DNA from: Rhizopus arrhizus
Taxonomy: Eukaryota > Mucoromycota > Mucoromycetes > Mucorales > Rhizopodaceae
DNA length: 64,000 nucleotides
Direction: 5' to 3'
Assembly: GCA_024220505.1 (NCBI GenBank)
Contig: JAKZZE010000023.1
Location: 310,001 to 374,000 of the forward strand
Shown one piece after another: positions 24,666-35,823 of this stretch. Every line of letters starts with the position of its first letter. Within the stretch, counting starts at the first letter, position 1. Under the pieces are notes generated by a model. The model had not been told where the DNA came from and did not search any database. It worked only from the letters and a program-made list of their open reading frames with translations. The position numbers and the translations under genes were made by a program.

Positions 24666-26327
24666 CAGTGAGTTAAAAAACAGTTTCAGTGTTTTTCCTA
24701 AATATGGTTTTACTACCATTACTACTGATATACTAAATAAAATGCTACATTTCATACATCATATGAAAGCACTAGTTCTGATATATAATACAATATAAAA
24801 ATAGTATTGCTTTTTCAATATTTGCTCCCTAAAACTTATAAAATTACTACAGCCGGTGCACTGAAACGGTTTTTTAACTCCATTAAAAAAAACATAAATA
24901 CCAATTACAATTATGCAGACTTCATTTTTAATTTATGCAATACACATAAAGTTAGGGGAAGAGTATAATACTTTGCATTTATTAAAAAAACAAGTATATA
25001 AACACGTTATTTTATTAATAGACGCGTAACAAATTCCATCCTTTTTCATTTTACATTTTCAACCCAATCTTTATTAAAAATGACTCGTTCCATTTCCCAA
25101 GATACTCAAAATGATTTGAGAGTGCTCTTAGAGTCTGATTTGTCTTATGAAGAGATTGCTAATCGCTTGACTCTCTCTAAAGCCACTGTTCATCGATATT
25201 GTAAAAAATGGAATATCCAAAGGCCCGATAACACTGGCGGACGACCTCAGATCTTAACTGAAGCAAGCAAGTCCCTCATGAAGAGAATGGTAATCTTAAG
25301 ACGATTGAAGTCAGGTGTAGAGGTCTTCGATTATTTCAAGGCCATTTATCCAAGGTTGACTTACAACACCACCCTAAACGCCTTAAAGAGCCTAGAATTC
25401 AAAGCCCGACCAAAAAGAAAGGTACCTCTTTTGTCAGCAAAACACAGGAAAGCACGCTTGGAATGGGCACTAGCTCACAGGTACTGGACCATTGACGACT
25501 GGAGAAAGATTATCTTCTCTGACGAGTCGAAAATCAACGTTTGGGGGCTCTGATAGAGTTGAATTCTATTGGAGTCTACCTGGAAGCCCATTACAGCCTC
25601 ATCATGTAATCCCAACCGTAAAACACGGCGGTAGAAGTGTTATGGTGTGGGCTTGTATGACTTCTCATGGAGTTGGATATATCTGCGAGATATACGACGG
25701 CAGAATGACTGCATCCGATTACATCCATATCCTAAAAACCGAACTGGCAGATACACTTCATTACTACCGATTAGGAGATGGTGATTTCATCTTTCAGCAC
25801 GATAATGATCCGAAACACACTGCCAAGATAACAACGACTTATCTTAAAGAAGAAGCAAAGTACCCAGTATTGCCTTGGCTTTCTCAATCGCCTGACCTGA
25901 ACCCAATTGAGCACATGTGGAGACATTTGAAGTTGAAATTAGCTTTATATGAACAAAGGGCAAGAGGTGTCCATGAACTATGGGAAAGAATCAAAATTGA
26001 ATTGGAAACATTTGATAAAGATATTTGCTGTAAATATATTGATAGTATGCCGGCTAGAGTTCAAGCTGTAATAAAAGCTAAGGGTGGAAATACTATATAT
26101 TAGTATTTTTTTACCTAGTTAAAAAACCGTTTCAGTCATCCCCTTTTTTTAAAATGGCCATTGCTTAAGATGTAATTCATAGATTAAGATGAGATGTACA
26201 TTGCTTTGTTGCAAAAAAGCCATATAATAACATAATAAAAAAGAACACGTATACTCTAAATATTTCTTTCAAAAAAAGAATAAATGTGTGAGTTTCAATT
26301 TTACTGAAACGGTTTTTTAACTCACTG
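24666..26327 (+). mobile_element. Tc1-like transposon A
   Basis: Outer ends are CAGTGAGTTAAAAAACAGTT on the left and its inverse ending AACTCACTG on the right, with TA on both sides. Inner inverted copies of the same motif lie at about 24851-24870 (ACTGAAACGGTTTTTTAACT) and 26117-26136. The roughly 200 bp between outer and inner motif is not similar on the two sides. A transposase frame sits between. Confidence 0.9.
25080..26103 (+). pseudogene. Tc1-like DDE transposase A, one frameshift
   Basis: The N-terminal half (MTRSISQDTQNDLRVLLESD) carries a paired helix-turn-helix region, with SYEEIANRLTLSKATVHRYC as the first unit and a GGRP linker. The catalytic domain has FSDESKINVWG (first Asp), FQHDNDPKHTAK (second Asp) and SPDLNPIEHMW (Glu), as expected for DD34E. 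An extra G in the G5 run at 25543-25547 shifts the frame just after INVWG, so two overlapping frames (25080-25553 and 25492-26103) together cover about 340 residues. Apart from this single base the gene looks complete, suggesting recent decay. The C-terminus ends AVIKAKGGNTIY, shared with the other copies here. Confidence 0.92.
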
Positions 26328-26329
26328 TA

Positions 26330-27802
26330 CATTCGAACGGTTTTGCAGCCTCGCTTAAGGAATTTGTCGATTGCAGTAAACGCAGTCACTGCACTCTCCA
26401 ATCCTTCCAGAACTTTCGCTGTTTACTAATTCATCACTGTGCATAATTTTTCTACTTTATTTCTTTTGTCATTCATACATTCTATTTCGACATCTGGACA
26501 TCTACGAAGTAATTACCAACATGCAACATTGACAGAAGATCGCAAGAACACTATTGAGCTTTACCTTCACCAAGGCTTTTCCTATCATAAAATTATGAAG
26601 ATAGTCAAAGTGTCATAATCTACTGTTCAAAGATTCGCTTAGGATTAGGCTTGTTTGCTCGAAATGACAAAGATGGCGGACCAAAAGCGCTCACCAAGCG
26701 GGTGCAGCAGCATATCTTTCGTGCTGTAACAGCAGATGGACTCGAAAACACTGTACAAGCACAGTAGTAGTAGGAGCAGAACCTGGGCAAGTCAGTTTCT
26801 GTAAATACTGTACGTAAGGCGTTAAAAGACGTTGATTTGGTCTCATTTGTCAAGCCAAAGAAACCTTTAATTAATGAAAGAAATAGAAAGAGGGGGCTCC
26901 AATGGACTCGTCAGCACATTGACTGGACGGTAAACAGTTGGATAAGCGTCACATGGTCTGACGAAACCAAATTCGATCGTTTTGGATCAAACAGAAAGTC
27001 TTATGCATGGAAAGTGCCTGGTAAAGCGTTAAAAAAGCACCAGGTTCGTGAGACAGTGAAGCATGGAGGAGGTTCTATAATGGTATGGGGTTGTATTAGC
27101 TGATATGGCCCAGGCTATATTGTGGATGTGGGCAAGTGCATGACAAAGTATGTCTATTTAGAGGTTTTACAAGATGATTTGATGAAGTCTTTGGCTTGGT
27201 ATATGGAAGAAAGTGGAAAATCTACGAATCAATTCATCCTTATGCAGGACAACAACCCCAAAATTACAGCTAAAGTCGTATCAAAATGGCTAAATGAGCA
27301 AGAATTTTATGTAATGAAATGGCCACCACAATCACCAGACTTAAACCCAATCGAAAACATGTGGCAATTACTTAAAAGACGGTTGCTTAGAAACTATGGC
27401 TGTCCTCCATGTGGTATGCATGAGCTATGAGACCATATAGGGCACAATTGGTACCAAATCACAGCTGAAGAATGTCAAAAGTTTACTAAAAGTATGCCAA
27501 ATCGATGCCGTGCAATAATTGAGGTTAATGGCTTTTATATTGGATATTAAATAAGCTTACTTTAACACTTTTTCAATTCAAAACAAACGGCCGCAAAACC
27601 TTTCGAATGTACCTTAGAGCTTTGATTGTCCATAGAACGGGTTAGGGTGCGCATAAGGTGACGTATTACATGTCATCAGAAAGCCAAGTGTTTGTACTCT
27701 TAGGCAATATGTATTATAGGTAGCGCTTAGTAAGCGAAATATCTCGCAAAAGGTGCAGAAAGAAAAAAATACGTTTTGTGCGAACGGTTTTGCTGGCCAC
27801 TG
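26330..27802 (+). mobile_element. Tc1-like transposon B, left end truncated
   Basis: The left border is the inner motif CATTCGAACGGTTTTGCAGC, which abuts element A directly. The inverse inner motif is at 27589-27609 and the outer motif at 27780-27802 (GAACGGTTTTGCTGGCCACTG, then TA). The left outer segment of about 200 bp is therefore missing. Confidence 0.75.
26521..27550 (+). pseudogene. Decayed Tc1-like transposase B
   Basis: Pieces align in order with transposase D. They include an N-terminal helix-turn-helix (DRKNTIELYLHQGFSYHKI), VSFVKPKKPLINERNRKR, VTWSDETKFDRFGSN, VKHGGGSIMVWGCIS, LMQDNNPKITAK and SPDLNPIENMWQLLKRRL, ending in RCRAIIEVNGFYIGY. Stops occur after the helix-turn-helix, at 27101-27103 (TGA in place of the Trp of SWYG) and at 27428-27430 (TGA for the Trp of ELWD), with further damage near 26620-26840. 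Confidence 0.85.
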
Positions 27803-27804
27803 TA

Positions 27805-28670
27805 TTTGCTGATCAAACATTGCTCAGTAAGTATAAACGTAAAATATAACAATTGGTGATGTTAACATTCTCTTTAAGCAACTCACGCACAAGTTACTCA
27901 GTTCCTAAATATGGTATATTTCCCTTTTGATCGTAACAATCAAGCCATGTACGAATTTCAACAAATATCACAAAAGCAAATATTGACTACTGTGTGGAAA
28001 TATTCATCCCTCTTTGATGAAAAATCTATCCTTTCATTCACAAGTGGTGTTCACACAAGAAATTAGATTTTATGAAAGTAACCCCCAAAAGGAGACTGAT
28101 AAATGATGGTGAGAGATTGAATCTAAGAAATTTGTTTGTTTTAAAGAAGCAGTTTATTGGTAAAGAACATTAAAAGCACATTTTTAATTGACGTTAATTG
28201 TATATTCGTAGATTATACAGTGAAGAATATTACAAAATATCTACCAGCATACCAAAAGCTTATTCAAAATTTGAAGCAGGAAGGTTATACCGTGATTCGC
28301 TATGTTAGGAAATCTCCAGCTGCAAAAGACGACACTAATCGAACTACACTTTTAAAAGCAATGTGCAACAGACTGAAAGAAAGATCAGTAGTGGACTACA
28401 TTTTTGTGTCTGTATGTAGTAAAGCAAGTGATCCATTCAACGAAAGAGATAAAGACAATGACGGCGAATTGTTGGCCAATCTAAATGCAATTGGTGATAC
28501 ACAAGGTAAATACTAGACTTCAAATAGCTTTGTAATTGTTAACATTTCTTAGATATGCTGCAATTTATTGTAGGCAAGCCAAAAATCTGTCTGGTAGCTC
28601 TGGACCATGCTGGTTTGACTACCAACACAAATGGTCTACGTCAATTTTTAAGGTAATATAAGGCAACACA
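27805..28670 (+). pseudogene. Serine-recombinase-like multicopy family, copy 2 (5' end lost)
   Basis: This is a paralogue of 20235-21170. It starts inside the first exon (ADQTLLS, then GTAAGT), directly after transposon B. Later exons run from about 27879 to 28159, 28212 to 28505 and 28555 to about 28651. The C-terminal part is better preserved: GYTVIRYVRKSPAAKDDTNR, LKAMCNRLKERSVVD, FVSVCSKASDPFNERD, GKPKICLVALDHAGLTTN and GLRQFL. The last element lies where resolvases have the D-R-L-x-R motif, but the Arg residues are replaced. A frameshift lies in the second exon near 28030-28060. Splice sites match those of copy 1, so the intron layout is old. Confidence 0.45.
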
Positions 28671-28950
28671 ATATAATTAATATGCTTACTAAAATTCAAT
28701 TTAAACAGGCAAAATCAACAAGTCAAAAAAATCATAATCGACAGACTACCTCACAGTAATGAAATAATTATGATTCGACACAACTACTTCACAATTAAAC
28801 AAAGTTAGAAGAGTTTGATTGTCGAAGACCATCATATAAAAGGAGTATCTAAATACACATTTAATTAAATCGATACCCTTTATTGAAGTAAACACAATCA
28901 ATAAATCGTTGCCTTTACGTTCATACAACTATTACAGCTATGACTAGGTA

Positions 28951-29972
28951 CAGTAGGTGAAAAAATATGAGCAACCTTTTGGCAAAATCGACTTTTTTTG
29001 CTATATCAAAAGGTGCATGCCAACTACCGGCTTGGGACTCTCATGATATACTTTTGGGGTCATGTGTGTTGTAGAACAGCGTCTGATCATAACGGACATT
29101 GAATAATCACAACTAAAAGAAGTATATTAAAATTGATAAAAGATATTAATTTAAATCTTTATCAAATAAAATATATTCTTCTTCTTTTTATATAAAACTA
29201 TCACAATTAGATTCATTCTATAAAGTAAACATGAACAATAAATAAGCCATGATCTTTACTATTCATCATTTCTGTAAATGAATAATAATGGATCAGGTAC
29301 CTAGTCAACTTTGATCTGACTGGAGGCATTTTATATAAATATATCTTTTCTCTCAATGAAGACGGGACAATTCTCCCAGATCATTTAAAAAACAATAAGA
29401 TCTATAAAAACAACGAATTAAAATTTTTCATAATCGATTCAGTGATCATTCTTCAATCAAACAAGTCAATTATTGGATCTACGCTCATAACTATTCATTT
29501 ACCCGCCAACTGATAGAAGAATATAAATAGTAGACTTTGTAATGATTTCTTTTTAATAATCAAGATTGTCCTAAATAAAGTTCAGTCTCAAAAAGTATTC
29601 TTTGGTTTTATTGTTATCCTTAAATACTTTACCAGAACATAATAATGTGTCTTGAAACAGTAATGGCATCATGTAGTAATACTGGAAATTGAGAGAGGTA
29701 TGAGAATGCGAATTTAAAAATTTGACTTCCGGCCAGCTTAAATTATGTACCGTATTCATATGCTTACATTTAAATCAACAAAGAACATATCGGAAGACTA
29801 TATAGCGTACTTGTATGGAACTGTGAGCGTTCTTCATTGTATCCATATAAAAGCAAGTGCAACTTCAGGAGCCCTTGGTTTCTTTTTTTTTTTGCTCAAT
29901 TTCTCTCACTACTTCTCATCATCATGCCTAAATCTATACTAATGGAAAAGCAATCCAGAAATAAAAGATATA
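28951..29972 (+). mobile_element. Tc1-like transposon X, second copy, truncated
   Basis: The left end CAGTAGGTGAAAAAATATGA and the following 115 nt match element X at 35824. A solo LTR (29067-29644) is inserted; sequence then resumes and matches 35937-36257 up to the start of the transposase (MPKSILMEKQSRNKRY at 29924). Element C begins there, and the rest of X is absent. Confidence 0.8.
29067..29644 (-). repeat. Solo LTR inside transposon X copy 2
   Basis: It is a 578-bp insertion flanked by the 5-bp duplication ATGTG (29062-29066 and 29645-29649). It begins TGTTGTAGAAC and ends CATAATA; the inverse of its end resembles the LTR start at 18842. Comparison with the uninterrupted X copy at about 35930-35945 shows the exact insertion site. 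Confidence 0.85.
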
Positions 29973-31627
29973 CAGTGACCAGCAAAACTGTCCCAATGTT
30001 TCGTGATTTTCTCTTCTAGGGCTTGTAGCACCATAGTTGTTAAGCTAATGTACACCTTATTGTATATCATTCGATAGCCAAAATCTTGTAGTACCAAAGA
30101 ATGTAAAGCAAAAACAAATTAAAACAGCGCAGACGGAGATAGAGAGGATAGAAAACAAGCGGTGCATTGGGACAGTTTTGCGGCACTTTTGAAAAAAAAC
30201 AAAAAACGATGAAATAGCGACCCACAAGTTGTATAGATTTACCAAACTGCTTACAAATGTGCATTGTACGTCCCTAAGTCGAAATTTACTCACTGCTGAA
30301 GTTTTAAACTCCTACTGATTTATTACTCGCTCATTATATCTCAACATGAAACAAGTCTCTCAAGATACAGTTGTTCAAGCAATTTCTTTACTTCAACAAG
30401 GTAAGTCGGTGCGGGAAGTGGAAAGGGTTACTGGCTTGAGTAAGAGTGCTGTTGGGAGACTCCGAAAAACCCATTGCTTCGGACTTGGAAAGCCAAAAGG
30501 CGGTCGACCCAAGTTACTATCTGCGGCTGATCAACGCTATTGTGTGCGCTAAGTGACCAAAAACCGCATATCCAGTGCAACAAAGGTGGCTAAGGAGCTA
30601 GAAAAAGACACTGGAAGAAAAGTAAGTGTCGATACCGTGTGCAGAGTCCTTTGTAAGGCCGGTCTTGGTGCGATTAGGAAGCCGAACAAGCCTTTGCTTA
30701 GTGCGAAAAACATTCGCAAGAGGCTTTCTTGGGATATGGCTCACAAGGACTAGACAGTAGATGACTGGAAACGCGTTGTTTAGTCGAACGAGACAAAAAT
30801 CAATAGATTTAACTCTGATGGACGCACCTGGACTTGGATTCGATCCGGAGAAAGCCTGAAATCCCATCACGTCAAGATGACCGTTAAACACGGTGGAGGC
30901 AATATCATGCTGTGGAGTGCCATTACCTACGCTGGGGTTGGTTGGATGTGCAAAGTCAATGATAATATGGATAAAACACTGTACAAAGAGATTTTGGAAG
31001 ATGAACTGGAGCGTACAATTGAGTATGGAACCAATAACCTAGGGTTAGAAAGACATTAGGTGATTTTCCAACATGACAATGATCCTAAACATACGTCCAA
31101 ATTAGTCAAAGAATACCTTGAACAGCAATCCTACAACATCCTAGAGTGGCCAGCACAGCCCCCTGACTTAAATCCAATTGAAAATATGTGGTCATTGTTA
31201 AAGAGAAGGTTGAATGATTATGAAACAGCACCAAAAGGCATGAATGAACTATACGAACGAGTAACTAAAGTTTGGTATGACTTAATGAAGCCGGAAGAGT
31301 GCCAAAAGGTCATAGAAACAATGCTTAAGCATATAAAGCAATGTATCAAGAATAAAGGACGCTGGACTGACTATTAATGTCAAATAAATAAACCATTTTA
31401 TATTTTTTCAAAAGTGCCGCAAAACTGTCCCAATGCACCGCTTGTTTTCTATCCCTTCTATCTCCGTCTGCGCTATTTTAATTTGCTTTTGCCTTACATT
31501 TTTTGGTACTACAAGATTTTGGCTATCGAATGATATACAATAAGATGTACATTAGCTTAACAACTATGGTGCTACAAGCCCTAGAAGAGAAAATCACGAA
31601 ACATTGGAACAGTTTTGCGGGTCACTG
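29973..31627 (+). mobile_element. Tc1-like transposon C
   Basis: It has nearly perfect terminal inverted repeats of about 215 bp (left 29973 to about 30190; right about 31408-31627), starting CAGTGACCAGCAAAACTGTC, with TA at both borders. Each repeat ends internally with an inverted copy of its own tip (CATTGGGACAGTTTTGC). The left flank is transposon X and the right flank is the LTR repeat at 31628, so the flanks do not belong together. Confidence 0.92.
30346..31377 (+). pseudogene. Tc1-like transposase C with stops but no frameshift
   Basis: One continuous frame of 344 codons runs from ATG to the final TAA. It is interrupted only by stops at 30550 (TAA), 30751 (TAG), 30781 (TAG) and 31057 (TAG). 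The N-terminal helix-turn-helix (MKQVSQDTVVQAISLLQQG; VREVERVTGLSKSAVGRL) and GGRPK linker are clear. The catalytic parts are SNETKINRFNSDG, where the first Asp has become Asn, FQHDNDPKHTSK and PPDLNPIENMWSLLKRRL. The stops at 30751 and 30781 replace Trp residues conserved in transposase D. The damage is mostly G-to-A transitions. Confidence 0.92.
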
Positions 31628-33202
31628 TAAGTGACTACCAGATCTTGTTAAGTAGATCAAACTTGTTTGTAATAAGGTAACTTGATGAGAGTTTGTAAGA
31701 ATGTTTACAATGAAGATAATTGACTTCAAGGGACTTGTCTTGCTTGTATTTTAAGGGAGTTATGCCAAATGATTCAGGAATAAAGATACTTGATTTATTG
31801 GATAAAATATATTTTAAATAAGTGTTTAGAGGAGTCAAGATAAGTGAAGTAAAATAAAAATAAAAACTTGTCTATTTTGTAGACAAAAGAAAGTAAAGTT
31901 TGATTTTTGAAATAAGCTCTGATTTTTGAAATAAAGTTCAAAAATTGAACAAGGTTCAATATGGGATACTCACAAGGCGCAGTCGTCATAACTTGCTTCG
32001 TCACAATACCAAAAGTGGAACAAAAGGTATTGTAATAAATTTTACAAATTCGCTTGAGTGTGTTGAGTTAAGGTTTAAGTAAACAGATTTAAGTTGTAAT
32101 TGATATACTAATTGTTTTTATATGAGTTGGATTTGGCTTGATTCGCTTGTTATAATGACCACCAGATCTTATAAAGTAGATCAAACTGTTTTGACGAACG
32201 TAGAATAAAAATAAAAAAGATAAAATAAAATAAAAAGGGATTTACAATGAAGTATAATAGCTTCAAGGGACTTCTTGTTCTCGATGTTAAATAAAATAAG
32301 AGATAGTTTGCCTCTTTAAAAGAATATTTATTTGATAAAAAGAAAAAGTAATAATAAAATAAGAAGGTAGAAGGTTAGAAGTGAAGTAAGTTCAGAAGTT
32401 AGGAAGTGAAGTCGTATTTTTTGAGATTATTATTTGGGGTTATTTATATGTTTTGGATTTTATGATTTTGTTCTGTTTTTGGTATTGTGAGATTGTTAGG
32501 CTTTCGGGTTTAAGTAGGTTTGATATAAGTTTTTGAGACTAAGTTTTGGTAATTGAATAAGGTATTGGATAAAGTAATATCCAAAAAGAGTAGATAATTT
32601 GAGTTGTAAGTTCGCTTGAGTAGAGTGACCACCAGATCTTGTTAAGTAGATCAGTCTGAATTGAATAAAAGTAAAATGAAAAGATAAAAGATAAAAGATA
32701 AAATAAAAAAAAGATTACAATGAAGTATATGATTCAAGGGATTATTAGTTCTTCCTATTTATAAAATAAAAGAAGTATTTTGTTTCAAAGGAGATTTATT
32801 TGGATAAGGTAAGATAATAATAATAATAATTCTTGATAAATTGTTGATATTTATATGTTTTTGGTTTTCTTGATTTTGTGATGTTTTTAGATTTTTGTGT
32901 TTTCCTTTGAATTGTGGATTTAATTGAGTTATTCAATTTCATTGAGCTTATCAAAAATATTGAGGACATGAACTTAGTTCAGGTCTGAACTTCTTTCGTC
33001 AAGTGGTACAGTTTGATTAAAAGAATTTCTATTTTCGTCACAGTATATTGAATGGTTGTTATAACATAAGAGGCGGTTGTTGTATAGTGTAAGGTGGTTG
33101 TTGCAAACTGCAAGGCGTTCGTTATAAGCTGCAACGATTTAAATTCCGCCGTTTTATTCTTGTGTTACAACATTGTTACTTTCTTCTTGGTTACAATAGT
33201 AT
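31628..33202. repeat. Tandem partial LTR copies
   Basis: The word GACCACCAGATCTT (or GACTACC...) followed by (GT)AAGTAGATCA occurs at about 31632, 32157 and 32626, each followed by an A-rich AAAATAAAA block, then GATTTACAATGAAG and TTCAAGGGA. The repeat unit is about 470-525 bp. The same unit recurs at 41688, 45583, 47707 and 48752. No protein is encoded. I take these as head-to-tail pieces of one LTR family. Confidence 0.7.
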
Positions 33203-33293
33203 TGTAACTTCTTAGTACTTGGGAATTGGATTGTATTAAAGTGTTGTAGATTTGTTTAATTTGAGGTTAGAAGCCTTGGATGACTTGAGTTTG

Positions 33294-35537
33294 GGCAAGG
33301 GCAAAAGATAGGTCCCGGAGATCGCTGGCCTCAATTAAGCTCCGATCTTCATGAAACTCCGAATATGCATTCTTGTACGTCGTATCATCTTTGATGCCAA
33401 ATTTGGTAAGATTTCAATCAGCGCATCTGGTTCTATTGGCCATTGAATTTGCCTAGTCTACCACTTAGTAAAATGAAATTGGGTGACCAAGATTTCAGAA
33501 TTGGTCCAGCAGTTGCGGATGAGAAATTTATAGGAGTAGATATAATAAGCTTTATTAAAGTCTGTAACAGTAATTAAACTTTATTAAATGAATAAAACTG
33601 CACTGGCTATGCACGATGAACTCTACGAGACCTTCTGTGTTGTCTAGTAGTAGGTGTTTCCAGACTAGAGCGACCAGCTAAATCGGTCATTGCATCCATT
33701 ATCGGAGCTGTGGGATCAATCATTCCAGGAGTTACTGCTGTAGAGCGAGTAGGGGGCATCCAGTCCTCGTCATCTGTACTATCCTCGCTTGAAGAAGCAT
33801 CAGAATGATAGTCGTGCTCGAACTGGAATGGCTCATGCCGGTCTTCTTGACTATCATCGATCTCAGCACCAACGTTTCCATCTGCAGCACGAGTAATCCA
33901 TTCATATGAGTCAATATTATCTTCTGTTACCCCTTCACTAACTGTTCGCTGAAATGATACCTCTTGCAAGCATCGTTCCATCCCGCGGATAAGTCCATTG
34001 TCCCGATTTTCATACCTCCATAAGTACTCTAATAAACGTGCTGGGCAATGCTTTGCGGTGCGATAACGAGGGTGAACCAAAGATTTGACATCTCGCCATA
34101 GACCTTCTATAGTGTTTGTATTTATCATGCCCTCTGTATGGTTACCCTCTACATTATCCCGAGTAGCAAATCCATGGGAATGGTTAACAACCTCATGCCG
34201 ACGGAAAAAAAACTCACTAGAGCTATAGTTTGCTGGAGCGAATATATGATTCTGCAATCTTACATCATCAGGATGAAGTGAGGAATAGGCCCTCCATCCA
34301 TCGCTACGGATGACTGCTCCTTCCTTGCAAAACTGGTAAAGGATAGGCAACAATGTAGCAGCAGTCCTATTCGGAACGGTACAGAGCATACGGCGTCCAG
34401 CAGAGAACTTCTGTCTCGTCTCTTGAACACCAGTTGTAGGATCGGTATAGCTGTACGTAATACCAGTACGAAGGGCTTCTACCATTCCAAAAACCCAAAC
34501 TCCATCTCTGCGTGATCCACGATTGTATTTACGCTTGCCAAATTTGGACTCGTCAATTTGAATATGATCACAGAGTTCGTTGTCACCGAGCTTGTAGTCA
34601 CCAAAATACCTGATAAAATCGTTGTGCATAAGCATCTGACAATCAACAGCAAGCTGACTAACAGTAGGACCACTAATGCGAACCGTTCTGATGATAGTAG
34701 CAATTGATGCCTTACGAAAATACTCCGAAAGTACTATGTACACCTTGTTGATGTCCGACTTCTTATTAAAAAATACAGATCCCTTCGTAATGGATTCTTG
34801 TCGATCATTATGAATCCCAATTGATGAAGGAGTGCGACAACGATAGTAGAACTGAGATTTGCTACGTCTGTACCTAAGGACCATCTCATTCGTGCATCCA
34901 TTGAAGTTGCAAATGCGGTTTTCCCTGTAGAACGCACCAATAGATTCCCTCAGGTGACTGTAATTCCATCAGTAAACATGCCCTACTTTCCTTTTAAATC
35001 ACTTACGTCCATGTAGTTTCTTCTGACACAATGATTCTTGCTTCGCTCACTCTGTCACCATCCGAAGGAGTACGAGACCCATAAGGAGCAGACAATTGGC
35101 CAGAAGTACGGCCACCACGACGTGATAAGGATACAACAGAGCTTGAGACGGACATAGACGAAAATAAGTAAAATACAGAGAAAACACAAAAATGCAAAGG
35201 GGTATTTATATTCTTCCTACAAAAAATGACGCAACATAAGTATCCAATCATATTGGTGATTATCTATCCCGAGTCAGAGTCCAGGGTCAACAAAAAAAGC
35301 GCAAAATACCACAAAAGGAAAGAAAAAAAATTATTCTAAAAAGTCCACTGACGCTGACTTATCTAAGCGGTAGACTAGGCAAATTCAATGGCCAATAGAA
35401 CCAGATGCGCTGATTGAAATTTTACCAAATTTGGCATCAAAGATGATACGACGTACAAGAATGCATATTCGGAGTTTCATGCAGATCGGAGCTTAATTGA
35501 GGCCAGCGATCTCCGGGACCTATCTTTTGCTTTAGCC
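33294..35537 (-). mobile_element. Complete Merlin (IS1016-type) transposon
   Basis: It is 2244 bp with 175-bp terminal inverted repeats (33294-33468 and 35363-35537) that differ at only a few positions. The tips are GGCAAGGGCAAAAG and GGCTAAAGCAAAAG. It is flanked by the 8-bp target duplication TGAGTTTG (33286-33293 and 35538-35545). The uninterrupted target is seen inverted near 48565. Confidence 0.95.
33607..35155 (-). CDS. Merlin transposase, two exons, apparently intact
   Basis: Exons 35155-35007 and 34957-33607 are joined by a 49-nt intron (GTAAGT...CAG), giving 499 residues. After a Ser-rich start (MSVSSSVVSLSRRGG) there is a Cys-containing segment (ENRICNFNGCTNE ... YYRCR) that may bind zinc. 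The IS1595/IS1016-type DDE domain has QIDESKFGKRKYNRG (Asp near residue 185), GAVIRSDGWRAY (Asp near 269), VVNHSHGF and NTIEGLWRDVK (Glu near 334). An acidic Ser/Asp-rich tail and a basic end (RQHRRSRRVHR) follow; these are outside the bacterial core. No stop or frameshift was found. The start is the first ATG after a TATA-like AT stretch. All three catalytic residues are present, so the enzyme could be active. Confidence 0.92.
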
Positions 35538-35823
35538 TGAGTTTGATTAACTTGATTGAACGTTTAACAGTTCTTTTGATATAGTAATTTGGTTTTAAGT
35601 AGTGACCACCAGATCTTTATACACTAGGTGAAAAAATAGGGACAACCTACCCTAAAATAATTTTTAACTTTTTTTTTTCTCTTCCACTCCGTACGACATC
35701 CAAGCCATGCCTATAGAGCGTAACCTTAGGTAGTGAGTATTACGTTTCCTGCATATAAAACTGATCAGGATAACATATGGCGGAAGAAAAGAGGAAATAG
35801 TTGCAATAATTTTATAAGTGTTA

